In this document: positions 1 to 7,225 of the stretch, piece after piece
How positions within the stretch are numbered: the first letter of the stretch is position 1
How the letters are laid out: each line of letters begins with the position of its first letter
From: a virus
Strand: one strand, 5' to 3'
Virus record (IMG/VR): IMGVR_UViG_3300042922_000982
Location: 62,001 to 126,000 of that record
DNA: 64,000 nucleotides
Notes under the pieces: generated by a model
Seen by the model: the letters and a program-made list of their open reading frames with translations, nothing else
Told to the model about the DNA's origin: nothing
The model's database searches: none
Position numbers and translations under genes: made by a program

Positions 1-1
1 C

Positions 2-67
2 TGCGGCGACCCCGGCAACACCCCCGATTGTGACGGGTGCGGGCCCAACAGCCCGCGCCCCTTGTAA
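2..67 (+). CDS. 3' end of a hypothetical zinc-binding protein (partial)
   Basis: Frame 2 is open from the window edge to a TAA at 65-67 and ends with CGDPGNTPDCDGCGP plus a short tail. The clustered cysteines look like half of a zinc site, as in many proteins of this arm. The stop overlaps the ribosome binding site of the next gene. The rest of the gene lies outside the window, so function cannot be judged. Confidence 0.5.
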   Translation, partial: CGDPGNTPDCDGCGPNSPRPL

Positions 68-77
68 GGAGCGCCCC

Positions 78-581
78 ATGGCCATACTACCCAAGCACCT
101 CTGGGCCAACAGCCCGGAGCGGCCCGCGCCCAACCCGGACAAGGTGCCCACCGCCGCCGACGCGGCGGAGATTGCCCTGTACATGGTGAACCCCACGGGC
201 ACCGGCCACGGCCGGTTGCGCTACTGGCGCTTCACGCTCGACGGCGCCACCTGCCAGCTGGACTGGGGCAGCCTCAAGATCACCTGCGACGGCGCCAACT
301 TCGGCGTCGGCTACCCGGAGCCTCCGGCCGCCAACACCGAGAAGAGCCCCGAGGCGCTCGCCGCGCACCTGGCGCTCCACCTCGATGGCATGGTGGCCGC
401 CGCCCGCGCCAAGATCGCCGATCGCAAGCAGACGCTCGCCAGCAGGCCGCGCGGCGTGCTGGTGTCTGCGGGCACCTACGCCCTGCTCGAAGCCGCCGCC
501 GCCAAGTCGGGCGCCGCCGACCTCGACACCTGGGCCGACGACCTGCTCCGCGAGCAGGCCACGGCCATCCTCACCCGTTAA
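78..581 (+). CDS. Hypothetical protein, 167 aa
   Basis: ATG at 78 is chosen because AAGGAG lies at 66-71; an upstream in-frame ATG at 30 has no such site. The middle contains two cysteines 12 residues apart (ATCQLDWGSLKITC). The second half is Ala-rich and probably helical, ending in an acidic then basic segment (DLDTWADDLLREQ). No family recognised. It is followed by a GC-rich leader with a small inverted repeat that is repeated at 23.45 kb. Confidence 0.75.
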   Translation: MAILPKHLWANSPERPAPNPDKVPTAADAAEIALYMVNPTGTGHGRLRYWRFTLDGATCQLDWGSLKITCDGANFGVGYPEPPAANTEKSPEALAAHLALHLDGMVAAARAKIADRKQTLASRPRGVLVSAGTYALLEAAAAKSGAADLDTWADDLLREQATAILTR

Positions 582-584
582 CCC

Positions 585-620
585 AGCCTGACGCCATCCG
601 TGGCGTAGAGGCCCTCACCC
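585..620 (+). repeat. Intergenic leader repeat, copy 1
   Basis: The segment agcctgacgccatccgtggc and its continuation to 620 recurs with few changes at 23451-23487. Both contain a CGCCA/TGGCG-type inverted repeat and both lie directly upstream of a gene with the standard AAGGAGAACCGCCATG start. Function unknown; a leader RNA hairpin is plausible. Confidence 0.4.
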
Positions 621-647
621 CCACCCCCAACGACAAGGAGAACCGCC

Positions 648-995
648 ATGACCTCACTCAACCCCCTCAAGCGCGAGGCCCCCCCGGCCTGGCTCAACCC
701 CATCTGGAGCTACGTCGGCATCTTGCGCAGCGTGAACCGGGTCGCCGACCCCACGCGCCGCGAGGCCATGCTCGCCGAGGCGGTGGCCACCGGCTACTTG
801 GATCAGGGCGCGGCCGACACCTACGCGGTCACGCTCGCCACCGCCGGGCGCATCAACGACGAGCGGCTGCGCCAGCTGGAGCAGAGCCGCGTCAACCTGG
901 CGACCGCCCGGCAGGCGATCGAGCAGGAGGAGTGGGCGCTCAAGGTGGACGCCGAGATCATGCGCATCGCCATGGGCAAGGACGGCGGGGAGTGA
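648..995 (+). CDS. Hypothetical helical protein, 115 aa
   Basis: Starts with the stereotyped AAGGAGAACCGCCATG leader. The N-terminal third is Pro/Trp-rich (PPAWLNPIWSYVG); the remainder looks all-helical with heptad-like spacing in the last 40 residues. Its TGA overlaps the GTG of the next gene as GTGA, so the two are probably translationally coupled. No family recognised. Confidence 0.75.
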   Translation: MTSLNPLKREAPPAWLNPIWSYVGILRSVNRVADPTRREAMLAEAVATGYLDQGAADTYAVTLATAGRINDERLRQLEQSRVNLATARQAIEQEEWALKVDAEIMRIAMGKDGGE

Positions 996-1330
996 CAGGC
1001 CCCGCGTGCTGCGGGCCCATGCGCCGGGTCGGCATCGGCTGGAAGTGTCCGGGGTGCCGCGCCTACGTCCCGTCCCGATGGCAGCTCAAGGACATCGCCC
1101 TGGTGGCGGTGCTGCGGCTCGCCTCGGTGCGCGACATGGACGGCCCGGACACCTACACGGGCCTGGTGGCGCTCTACCCCGAGGCGCCGCCCAAGGTGCT
1201 CTGGCGCAAGATGGAGCAAGCCGACGACAAGCGGCTCACCGAGGGCAGCCTGCGCTGGGCCCGGCTCACCCCGGCGGGGACGGCCATGCTCGAACGCCTG
1301 GAGGCCGAGGAACTGGCCGGTGGGCGCTAG
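992..1330 (+). CDS. Zinc-ribbon plus winged-helix-like protein, 112 aa
   Basis: GTG start at 992, inside the GTGA overlap with the previous gene. The first 22 residues carry CC and CPGC pairs separated by 13 residues, which fits a zinc ribbon. The C-terminal half, ending LTPAGTAMLERLEAEE, resembles the last helix and wing of a winged-helix DNA-binding domain. A DNA-binding role is therefore possible but is an inference. Its 3' end overlaps the next start. Confidence 0.7.
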   Translation: MTGPACCGPMRRVGIGWKCPGCRAYVPSRWQLKDIALVAVLRLASVRDMDGPDTYTGLVALYPEAPPKVLWRKMEQADDKRLTEGSLRWARLTPAGTAMLERLEAEELAGGR

Positions 1331-1529
1331 GGGGCTTCCGGGGCGCGGCAAGTGCCCCTGCTGCCGCCAGTGGTGCCTGCCGTACCACCGCAACGATCAC
1401 GACTGCATCGGAGCGATCGCCGAGAACCTGGGCCTGGCCTGGGACGACGCGCTCGCCGTCTACCACGAGGTCCGCGAGGATCAAGTCAACGAGCGCCGCG
1501 CCAAGCGGCAGAGAAAGGCGACGCCATGA
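1320..1529 (+). CDS. Small zinc-binding hypothetical protein, 69 aa
   Basis: GTG start overlapping the previous gene by 11 nt. Near the N-terminus CPCCRQWCLPYHRNDHDC supplies several Cys and His ligands. The C-terminus is a basic helix (VNERRAKRQRK). Small size, zinc cluster and basic tail suggest nucleic-acid or protein binding, but no family is recognised. The stop overlaps the following ATG (ATGA). Confidence 0.65.
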   Translation: MGARGLPGRGKCPCCRQWCLPYHRNDHDCIGAIAENLGLAWDDALAVYHEVREDQVNERRAKRQRKATP

Positions 1530-1798
1530 GACACCAAGCACCAACGACAAGAAAGCCCGCGCGGGCCTCCGGGCACGCGCTCAAAATGGAGTGGTCGGGC
1601 GAGCGCGGCGCCGAGTCGTCGAGTACCGGCTTCTGCAAGTGCGGCTGGAGCGAGTCGGCGGGCGGCCAGCGCGAGGTGCGCAACGAGTACCGGCACCACC
1701 TGGCTCAGGTGCAGAGGCGGCGCGACGAGGGCAAGCCGGATCCCGCCTTCGAGGTGACCATGGACTCGCCGTGGCACCCCGATAACGGAGGCGCGTAA
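1526..1798 (+). CDS. Hypothetical protein, 90 aa
   Basis: The ATG at 1526 sits in an ATGA overlap with the upstream stop, which decides the start against longer in-frame options. A CKCGW motif lies mid-protein, preceded by a Ser/Glu-rich stretch and followed by a charged helix. The stop overlaps the next start (TAATG). Unknown function; part of a tightly coupled run of small genes. Confidence 0.65.
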   Translation: MRHQAPTTRKPARASGHALKMEWSGERGAESSSTGFCKCGWSESAGGQREVRNEYRHHLAQVQRRRDEGKPDPAFEVTMDSPWHPDNGGA

Positions 1799-2022
1799 TG
1801 CCGTACATTCGCATCGATAGCCACCGCTCGCGCGGGTACGTGCTGGGGGCCTGCCAGGACCCCACATCCGCCCATTGGTCGATGGAGCGGCACGCCACCG
1901 GCGGCTTCTACCTGGTGAGCGACGCCGACCTGGACCGGCTGGCCCGCAGCCGCAAAATTGACAAGCGCATCCGTTTCACGCAGGTCGTCAAGGTGGACGA
2001 TCTGCGCCCCTGCACCCCCTGA
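1798..2022 (+). CDS. Hypothetical protein, 74 aa
   Basis: ATG overlaps the previous TAA by one base. The sequence has the look of a compact alpha/beta domain: two short strands at the N-terminus (MPYIRIDS), a helix with DADLDRLARSRKIDKR, and a final strand TQVVKVDDL. No cysteine cluster, no family recognised. Confidence 0.65.
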   Translation: MPYIRIDSHRSRGYVLGACQDPTSAHWSMERHATGGFYLVSDADLDRLARSRKIDKRIRFTQVVKVDDLRPCTP

Positions 2023-2037
2023 CCGAAAGGATCCCCC

Positions 2038-2379
2038 ATGCCCAGCGAGCACAAGAAACAACGGCAGCATAACTACGTGTCGAGCATCCAGCGGCGGCTG
2101 CACGCGAGCGCCACGCACAACACCGCCATCGAGTCAGAGAACGCCCGGATGCGCGAAGAGTTGGAGCATGCGAAGCGCATTTTCGAGGCCCTGCCGGGCC
2201 CCGGCGCCATGTTGACCGCCAAGCGGATCGACACCTTCCTCGGCACCCTCGAGCCCGACTGGACGGCGCGCTTCCGCGCGACGCTCAAGGAGCTGAAGGA
2301 CCTCCCCGAGCCCGAGTTCCAGGCCCGCGTGCAAGCGGCCAAGGAAGCGGCGAAAGCCGCCCAGACCCCCACTTCGTAG
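2038..2379 (+). CDS. Hypothetical coiled-coil protein, 113 aa
   Basis: Begins 15 nt after the previous stop behind a GAAAGGA ribosome site. The first 55 residues are basic then heptad-rich (SENARMREELEHAKRIFEAL), suggesting a short coiled coil; the C-terminus is Ala/Lys-rich. No family recognised. Confidence 0.7.
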   Translation: MPSEHKKQRQHNYVSSIQRRLHASATHNTAIESENARMREELEHAKRIFEALPGPGAMLTAKRIDTFLGTLEPDWTARFRATLKELKDLPEPEFQARVQAAKEAAKAAQTPTS

Positions 2380-2405
2380 ATCCCCCACCATCAAGGAGAA
2401 CCGCC

Positions 2406-3293
2406 ATGAGCAATTCCACACCCCCAACGCCCCGGCCGCCCCGCCGGGTGCACCCCGAGTTCCTCGCGGGCTACACCCAGGCCCTTCAAGACGTCGGCGA
2501 GACGATCGCCGCCATGGAGAACCTGAGCGACGAGGACAAGGGGCGCATCGGCTGGGGCCTGTTCCTCAAGGTCACCCTGGGCGTAAACGGCAAGTACGAG
2601 GCGCACGACACGGAGCGCCCGAACGTGACGGCCGCGATCGCCGAAACGGTCGACGGCATCATCGACTGCCTCAACCACCTGGGCGGGGTGCGCAAGCACC
2701 CGCGCGTCGGCCAGACGGTCGAAATTCAGGCGGCCAAGCCGCGCGGCGCCAAGGTCGGCTGGGGCTACGAGGGCGCAAGCACGGTCTACTGCCTCGCGTG
2801 CAAGCCGGAGGAGCGCATCAACCTGCTGCCCTTCTACGAGACCGATTTGGCCGACCTCAAGACCGCCAAGCACAGCGGCCGGTGCGACAGCTGCGCCGCC
2901 GACCTGGGGCCCGCCAAGCACTGGCACGTCCGGGTCTACGAGGGCGCAAGCAGCGCGCCCTACCAGGACGATGCGCACGCCACGGACGCGCTGGCGCGCC
3001 AGGGTGTGAGCTACTGGAAGGCGCACGCCCGGCCGGGATCCAACATCACCAAGGATTCCTGCACCCGCGCCGAGTGCCAGCCGACGGGGCCGAACGGGCA
3101 CCGCGCGATCGTGCCCGCGCCGAGCGGCTTCCCCATCCTCACCGAGGGCGAGGCGGCCCGCGAGGCGCTGCGCCCGCCCCAGCGCGCAGCCACGCCCGAG
3201 GCCGTGTGCGGCGAGTGCGGCGCGAGCTACCCGTACACGGGCGATCGCCAAGAGCGGCCCCTGCGCTGCCCCCGGTGCCGGGGGAAGGCATGA
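2406..3293 (+). CDS. Multi-zinc-finger hypothetical protein, 295 aa
   Basis: Standard AAGGAGAACCGCCATG start. The first 100 residues are helical; from about residue 125 onward there are at least three Cys pairs (CLAC, CDSC, CGEC with CPRC at the end). The last 40 residues form a classical zinc ribbon, CGECGASYPYTG then CPRC. Four-base overlap (ATGA) with the next gene. Role unknown; a nucleic-acid-binding scaffold is one possibility. Confidence 0.75.
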   Translation: MSNSTPPTPRPPRRVHPEFLAGYTQALQDVGETIAAMENLSDEDKGRIGWGLFLKVTLGVNGKYEAHDTERPNVTAAIAETVDGIIDCLNHLGGVRKHPRVGQTVEIQAAKPRGAKVGWGYEGASTVYCLACKPEERINLLPFYETDLADLKTAKHSGRCDSCAADLGPAKHWHVRVYEGASSAPYQDDAHATDALARQGVSYWKAHARPGSNITKDSCTRAECQPTGPNGHRAIVPAPSGFPILTEGEAAREALRPPQRAATPEAVCGECGASYPYTGDRQERPLRCPRCRGKA

Positions 3294-3619
3294 GCGCGCC
3301 CGTTACATTCGAGCGCTCGGTCGAGGTCGTCTATGACGGCCTCGACTACCCGCGCTCCGACCTGGTGTTCAAGGTCGCGGGCCCCGGCGGCCAGCTCTGG
3401 TACACGATCGACGTCGTCCTCAACTGCGGCCCGATCAGCGGCAGCCTGGGCTACACCAACAAGGCCGGGGAGTACGAGGACCACCTGCACTACCCCATCC
3501 AGATGGCTTGCGAGAAAGCCTTCAACGAGGGCGGCCCGGAGGCCCTGTATGCCGTGATGGAGGCGTACTACATCGATCACATCTACCTGTTCACCGACGA
3601 CGAGGACGACACCCCATGA
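3290..3619 (+). CDS. Hypothetical protein, 109 aa
   Basis: ATG in an ATGA overlap with the upstream gene. Predicted beta-rich N-terminal half (VEVVYDGLDYPRSDLVFKV) and a C-terminal helix that ends in an acidic run (TDDEDDT). No family recognised. The stop overlaps the next ATG, so it belongs to the same translationally coupled run. Confidence 0.65.
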   Translation: MSAPVTFERSVEVVYDGLDYPRSDLVFKVAGPGGQLWYTIDVVLNCGPISGSLGYTNKAGEYEDHLHYPIQMACEKAFNEGGPEALYAVMEAYYIDHIYLFTDDEDDTP

Positions 3620-3969
3620 CCCCACGCAAACCCAAGCCGGGCTCGGACGGCGAGTGGCTGATCGACATCAACCTGGCTTATACGCGCGGCGAGCTGCGCG
3701 AGATCCTGCGGCGCTACGGCTACGAGGGCACCGAGGCGCAAGTCCAAGTCCTGGCCCGCGAGTTCGACCATGCGTACTCGGGCGCGCTCAACTTCGCGGC
3801 GGGCGAGTCCTACCAGGGCATCGAGGGCATGGCCCTGCGGGGGGCGATCGCCGAGGGGCACCTGCCGCTCACCGCGTCGGGCCGAACCCTGCTGTACGCG
3901 GCGAGCGATGAGCCTCGCAACGAGGCGGGGCTGGCGCTCGCCCCCATGCCCGACTGGAGGGCCACATGA
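3616..3969 (+). CDS. Hypothetical protein, 117 aa
   Basis: ATGA overlap with the previous stop fixes the start. Mostly helical; GELREILRRYGYEGTEAQVQ resembles a small helical DNA- or protein-binding unit. No conserved catalytic pattern. Overlaps the following start by four bases. Confidence 0.65.
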   Translation: MTPRKPKPGSDGEWLIDINLAYTRGELREILRRYGYEGTEAQVQVLAREFDHAYSGALNFAAGESYQGIEGMALRGAIAEGHLPLTASGRTLLYAASDEPRNEAGLALAPMPDWRAT

Positions 3970-4220
3970 CCAAGGATACCCCCCCTATGTTAACCAGACG
4001 ACCGCGCAAATCCAAACCCTACGCCCCGAAGGAGATCATGACCGTGACGTGGGGGGTGTCGGCCTCGTGCGTCCGCCTGCCGGACGGGCGCTACGAGGTC
4101 ACGTTCCACATCGGCGCCACCCCGCACACGGCCGTCGGCATGACGGCCCGCGACGCCTGGCACCGCGCCTGCCTGCGCTACCAGGACACGCAAAACGGCA
4201 ACGGGGGGCGCGCGTCATGA
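3966..4220 (+). CDS. Hypothetical protein, 84 aa
   Basis: ATGA-coupled to its neighbours on both sides. A basic N-terminal tail (TRRPRKSKPYAPK) is followed by what looks like a three-stranded sheet plus one helix (GMTARDAWHRACLRYQD), a layout seen in small dsRBD-like or DUF-type folds. Assignment not possible. Confidence 0.65.
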   Translation: MTKDTPPMLTRRPRKSKPYAPKEIMTVTWGVSASCVRLPDGRYEVTFHIGATPHTAVGMTARDAWHRACLRYQDTQNGNGGRAS

Positions 4221-4825
4221 GCGCGCCCGCCTTCCGCCTGCTCGCCATCTGTCCGGCGTGCGACGGCGAGATTCGGGCAGGCGCCTTGAGTGACGCCCAG
4301 GGCCTTCAAGAGGGCGAGACGCGCGTCATCTTCAACGACACGCACAAGGGGCAGCATTGTGAGACGTGCGGCAAGGCGTACCGCATCACCTTCACCGGCA
4401 CCGGCGGCGGCGGCTTCACGGTCGCCGTCGAGCCGAACCCCGAAGGCGATCGCGGGCGCTACGCCGTCCTGCTCAAGCTAGACGCGCCGGGGCTCGAAAG
4501 CCCCCTCTTCGTCCTGCTCGATCGCCCCGGCCTGCCGAGCCAGTACTACATCGAGGAGGGCTCGTGCCCGACCAACTTCACCGACGAGATCGTCAAGGTC
4601 TACGAGGTGGCCGACGGCCGGGTGGAGGGCCGGGCCGTTGACGACGACCCCCACGGCCTGTTCACCATGGTCGGCTGGCTGCCGCACCCCGGCGATCGCA
4701 CCAACGAGGAGAGCCAGGCGTTCGAGGCCCAATGGCTCACCGTCATGGAGGCGATCGCCGCATCCCTCAAGGAGACCCCCAACGCCGCGTGGTATCCCGA
4801 ATGGGGTATCGAGCTGCCCGAGTGA
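4217..4825 (+). CDS. Hypothetical zinc-binding protein, 202 aa
   Basis: ATGA-coupled start. The N-terminus carries CPACDGEIRAG and, 38 residues on, CETCGKAY, together a four-Cys zinc site. A beta-rich middle follows and then a helical C-terminus. Last member of the coupled run 2406-4825. No family recognised. Confidence 0.7.
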   Translation: MSAPAFRLLAICPACDGEIRAGALSDAQGLQEGETRVIFNDTHKGQHCETCGKAYRITFTGTGGGGFTVAVEPNPEGDRGRYAVLLKLDAPGLESPLFVLLDRPGLPSQYYIEEGSCPTNFTDEIVKVYEVADGRVEGRAVDDDPHGLFTMVGWLPHPGDRTNEESQAFEAQWLTVMEAIAASLKETPNAAWYPEWGIELPE

Positions 4826-4839
4826 AAGGAGGCCCCGCC

Positions 4840-5094
4840 ATGGAGGCCATCGAGGACTGGCGGTGCCCCAAGTGCCGCCACACGTTCAAGACCCTGCGCG
4901 GCTTCGACCGGCACAAGTGCAAGCCGGATCCGCAAGCGGCCGGGCGCGCGGGCCAGCTGTTCGACGCGGGGGTTCGGCAAGCCGCCGCCTACCAGGCCGC
5001 CCACAAGCGGGCCCAACCCCCGGAGCGCCGGGGGCGCAAGCCCAAGCCCCGCACAACCAGCCAAGAAGGAGAAACCCGTGACACCCCAAGATGA
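4840..5094 (+). CDS. C2H2-type zinc-finger protein, 84 aa
   Basis: ATG at 4840 follows a strong AAAGGAGG site (4825-4832). The first 25 residues are a compact finger, CPKCRHTFKTLRGFDRHKC. The rest is a basic, Pro/Arg-rich tail (ERRGRKPKPRT). Small fingers of this kind usually bind nucleic acid or protein; target unknown. Overlaps the next gene by 17 nt. Confidence 0.7.
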   Translation: MEAIEDWRCPKCRHTFKTLRGFDRHKCKPDPQAAGRAGQLFDAGVRQAAAYQAAHKRAQPPERRGRKPKPRTTSQEGETRDTPR

Positions 5095-5299
5095 CGACGT
5101 GTCGATTCCCGGCTTCGCCGGGCCTCGCCGCATGAGCGCCCGGCAAGCCCGCGCCGAGGGCTTCGAGGTGGCGGCGCACGTCCCCGACGACGCCCAGATG
5201 GACGTGTGGGGCACCCCGGACAAGCCCGAGCCCGAGCCCGAGGGCTACAGCCTCGAAACCCTGATCCTGGCCTCGGCCTGGCGCATCCGCCTGCCGTAA
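5078..5299 (+). CDS. Hypothetical protein, 73 aa
   Basis: GTG start at 5078 behind AAGGAGAAACCC, inside the previous gene's 3' end. Contains an acidic DKPEPEPEPEG-type linker before a C-terminal hydrophobic helix (LETLILASAWRIRLP). No family recognised; the small size leaves some doubt. Confidence 0.55.
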   Translation: MTPQDDDVSIPGFAGPRRMSARQARAEGFEVAAHVPDDAQMDVWGTPDKPEPEPEGYSLETLILASAWRIRLP

Positions 5300-5330
5300 C
5301 CCCCTACCCCCAACCCGAAAGGAAAACCCC

Positions 5331-5516
5331 ATGCCCAAGGAGAAAAAGCCCAACTTCATCAGCGCCGCGTTCACGCGGTTCATGGTGGGGCTCTGCTACA
5401 AGATGGCGGCGGTGCTGCAACAGCGCCACCCCGCCTACCAGCACATGACCGTCGATCAGGTGTACGAGGCGGTTTACGACCGCACCGCCAAGAAGCTGGG
5501 CCGCCAGAATGGATAG
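5331..5516 (+). CDS. Hypothetical protein, 61 aa
   Basis: ATG behind GAAAGGAAAACCCC. Short basic protein (KEKKPNFISAAFTRFMVG) with a possible amphipathic helix, then a helical C-terminus. The stop overlaps the following gene start. Function unknown. Confidence 0.6.
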   Translation: MPKEKKPNFISAAFTRFMVGLCYKMAAVLQQRHPAYQHMTVDQVYEAVYDRTAKKLGRQNG

Positions 5517-5766
5517 CCGCCAACTGGCCAACCTGCTGCTCGGCGACTTGCGCCAGGCCGGAATCGTCGTCACCAAGGACGGCGAGCCCGCCATCGAAGA
5601 GGCGCATGCCGCGATCGTGGAGCGGCTGAGCCACTTCACCAACGACGCAACCGTGCGAACCCTCGATCGGGCCCTCGGGGCGATCGGCTCTGCCTCGCAA
5701 GCCCTCGACGACATTCGGGAGCAAGTCCGCGAGGCCAAGGAGCTGCAAATTCGCGATGTCAGATAA
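5509..5766 (+). CDS. Hypothetical helical protein, 85 aa
   Basis: Overlaps the previous gene by 8 nt. Appears all-helical with a coiled-coil-like end (ALDDIREQVREAKELQ). Last gene before a 154-nt regulatory gap. The final codons lie inside the 5' arm of an 8-bp inverted repeat. Confidence 0.65.
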   Translation: MDSRQLANLLLGDLRQAGIVVTKDGEPAIEEAHAAIVERLSHFTNDATVRTLDRALGAIGSASQALDDIREQVREAKELQIRDVR

Positions 5767-5779
5767 TATCAATTATCTG
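5760..5779. promoter_or_regulatory. AT-rich perfect inverted repeat (operator-like)
   Basis: CAGATAAT-atca-ATTATCTG, a perfect 8-bp dyad with a 4-nt spacer, stands out in this GC-rich genome. It overlaps the stop of the upstream gene and precedes a hairpin and promoter. A repressor operator or weak terminator are both possible. Confidence 0.4.
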
Positions 5780-5801
5780 GCAAACGCCCGAAAGCCGCGC
5801 C

Positions 5802-5830
5802 AACACTAGCTCGTTTTTCGGGCTCGTGTT
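5802..5830 (+). terminator. Hairpin upstream of promoter at 5830
   Basis: AACACTAGCTCG and CGGGCTCGTGTT pair over 12 positions with one mismatch and one G-U around a TTTTT loop. It lacks a following T-run, so a role as terminator is uncertain. The extended -10 box begins at its 3' end. Confidence 0.35.
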
Positions 5831-5837
5831 ACCCTGG
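5827..5837 (+). promoter_or_regulatory. Extended -10 promoter
   Basis: TG-t-TACCCT-GG fits the TGnTAnnnTGG pattern seen repeatedly in this genome; no clear -35. Expected start near 5842, about 80 nt before the gene at 5921. The start coincides with a 9-bp dyad, CCCGCGATC (5843-5851) and GATCGCGGG (5869-5877), which could be a leader hairpin or an operator. Confidence 0.45.
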
Positions 5838-5920
5838 AAAACCCCGCGATCTGGCCTTGATCTGGCGTGATCGCGGGCATAAACTATTGACAACACGCAC
5901 CCTTAACTTGGAGGACCGCC

Positions 5921-6181
5921 ATGTCACTTGATACCCACCGCGCCATGCGCACCGACAAGCCCATGCCCATCTTGATGGCCCTCGAAGGCACCGCGCCGCG
6001 CGTGATCGACACGACCACGGACATCGAGGCCGCCCGGCACATCGCCCAGCACTACGTGGCGAGCTACCTGCGCACCTGGAACGCCAACGGGGCCCCCGCG
6101 CCCGCTCCCCGGTTCAACGCCAGCTGGAACGGGATCGCGGTGCTCGCGGGCGGGGCCGTGATTATCGAGGTAGACGAGTGA
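5921..6181 (+). CDS. Hypothetical protein, 86 aa
   Basis: First gene after the 5.77-5.92 kb regulatory gap, with GGAGG at 5910-5914. A mixed alpha/beta protein with a helical middle (DIEAARHIAQHYVASYLR) and a C-terminal hydrophobic strand (GIAVLAGGAVIIEV). Being first in a new transcription unit it may be expressed independently of the upstream block. Unknown function. Confidence 0.65.
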   Translation: MSLDTHRAMRTDKPMPILMALEGTAPRVIDTTTDIEAARHIAQHYVASYLRTWNANGAPAPAPRFNASWNGIAVLAGGAVIIEVDE

Positions 6182-6522
6182 GCGCGCCCCTGACCCGCCA
6201 CGTGGTGATCAACGGCCGGACCGAGGTCCGCACGGTGCACCACCTCCCCGGCTTGGGCTACCAGGATCACAAGACCGGCCACATGTACTACGAGGCCGAC
6301 GTCTTCACCAGCTACGGCGAGGCGTACGCCGTGCGCCGGGGGCACGGGCGCGAAGCCTGCTCGCCGTCGGGCAAGACGATCGCCTATCCGCTCTACGAGC
6401 ACGACCTCTTCAACATCGAGGGGTACGATTGCGACGGCCCCACCACCCTTCCCCTGGGCGACCTCGACTGGTTGATCGCCCGCTTGCAGGCCATCAAGGC
6501 CGCCACCCCGCCCCCCCACTAG
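6178..6522 (+). CDS. Hypothetical protein, 114 aa
   Basis: GTG at 6178 in a GTGA overlap with the previous gene. Rich in His, Tyr and Gly; beta strands dominate the first 80 residues. Ends in a short proline run. No recognised family. Confidence 0.6.
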   Translation: MSAPLTRHVVINGRTEVRTVHHLPGLGYQDHKTGHMYYEADVFTSYGEAYAVRRGHGREACSPSGKTIAYPLYEHDLFNIEGYDCDGPTTLPLGDLDWLIARLQAIKAATPPPH

Positions 6523-6551
6523 GCCCGCGCCAACGGGCAAGGAGAACCGCC

Positions 6552-7115
6552 ATGACCCACGAAAGCAAGCTCATCACCGTAACCCCCGCCCTCAAGGTGA
6601 AGCAGTTTGACTCGCGCTACTATGGAGGCCCGTACGGCGGCGTCCCTCACTCCGGATCCAGGAACTACCGCATCGCCCCCGAGAACGCCTCCGACAAGGT
6701 CGAGGATTCGATCGGTCAGGTCTGCTTCGAACGCGGGCACGGCTGGGCCGCTTTCCTGTACCGCGATCGTGCGCAGGCGATCCAGCTGATCCACGATCCC
6801 GTCTCGGGCACCCGGTACTGGGACACCAAGGACCTGGCCATCGCCGCCCTGGTTAAGCACCGAGCCGACCCCGCCAAGGTCGAGCGGCTCGAACGGACGC
6901 ACCGCCTGCACACCGAGGCCAGAGACCTCCGCGAGCTGGCGGGCAAGCTCCAGGGCGCGCTCAACGCCGCCCGTCGCCTGGAGAACGGCATCGACAACGG
7001 CCGGGTGGTCGCGATCGCCCGTGAGCTGGACGAGATGATGCTGCACGCGATCAAGCTGACGGACGAGGCCAAGGCGATTAACCTGGCGGCCCGTCAAGGC
7101 GTACCGATCGATTAA
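6552..7115 (+). CDS. Hypothetical protein, 187 aa
   Basis: ATG in the standard leader; the 30 nt before it (GCCCGCGCCAACGGGC then AAGGAGAACCGCC) are identical to those before the gene at 7226 and can form a short GCCCG/CGGGC hairpin. The first half is Tyr/Gly-rich; the second half is a long coiled-coil candidate (KVERLERTHRLHTEARDLRE). Unknown function. Confidence 0.7.
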   Translation: MTHESKLITVTPALKVKQFDSRYYGGPYGGVPHSGSRNYRIAPENASDKVEDSIGQVCFERGHGWAAFLYRDRAQAIQLIHDPVSGTRYWDTKDLAIAALVKHRADPAKVERLERTHRLHTEARDLRELAGKLQGALNAARRLENGIDNGRVVAIARELDEMMLHAIKLTDEAKAINLAARQGVPID

Positions 7116-7121
7116 CACCCG

Positions 7122-7159
7122 CCGGGCCCCCAGGAACGGTTTTCCGGGGGCCCGGATAA
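7122..7159 (+). promoter_or_regulatory. Class 2 promoter element, copy 1
   Basis: GGAACGG (7133-7139), 14 nt, GGATAA (7154-7159). The flanks form a perfect 10-bp hairpin CCGGGCCCCC (7122-7131) with GGGGGCCCGG (7146-7155). Unlike other copies it is not followed by TAGTAGGGAGG. It lies between genes ending at 7115 and starting at 7226. Confidence 0.55.
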
Positions 7160-7225
7160 CGAAACACAGGTGCCCCACCGTGGGGCGCCGATAGCCGCCC
7201 GCGCCAACGGGCAAGGAGAACCGCC

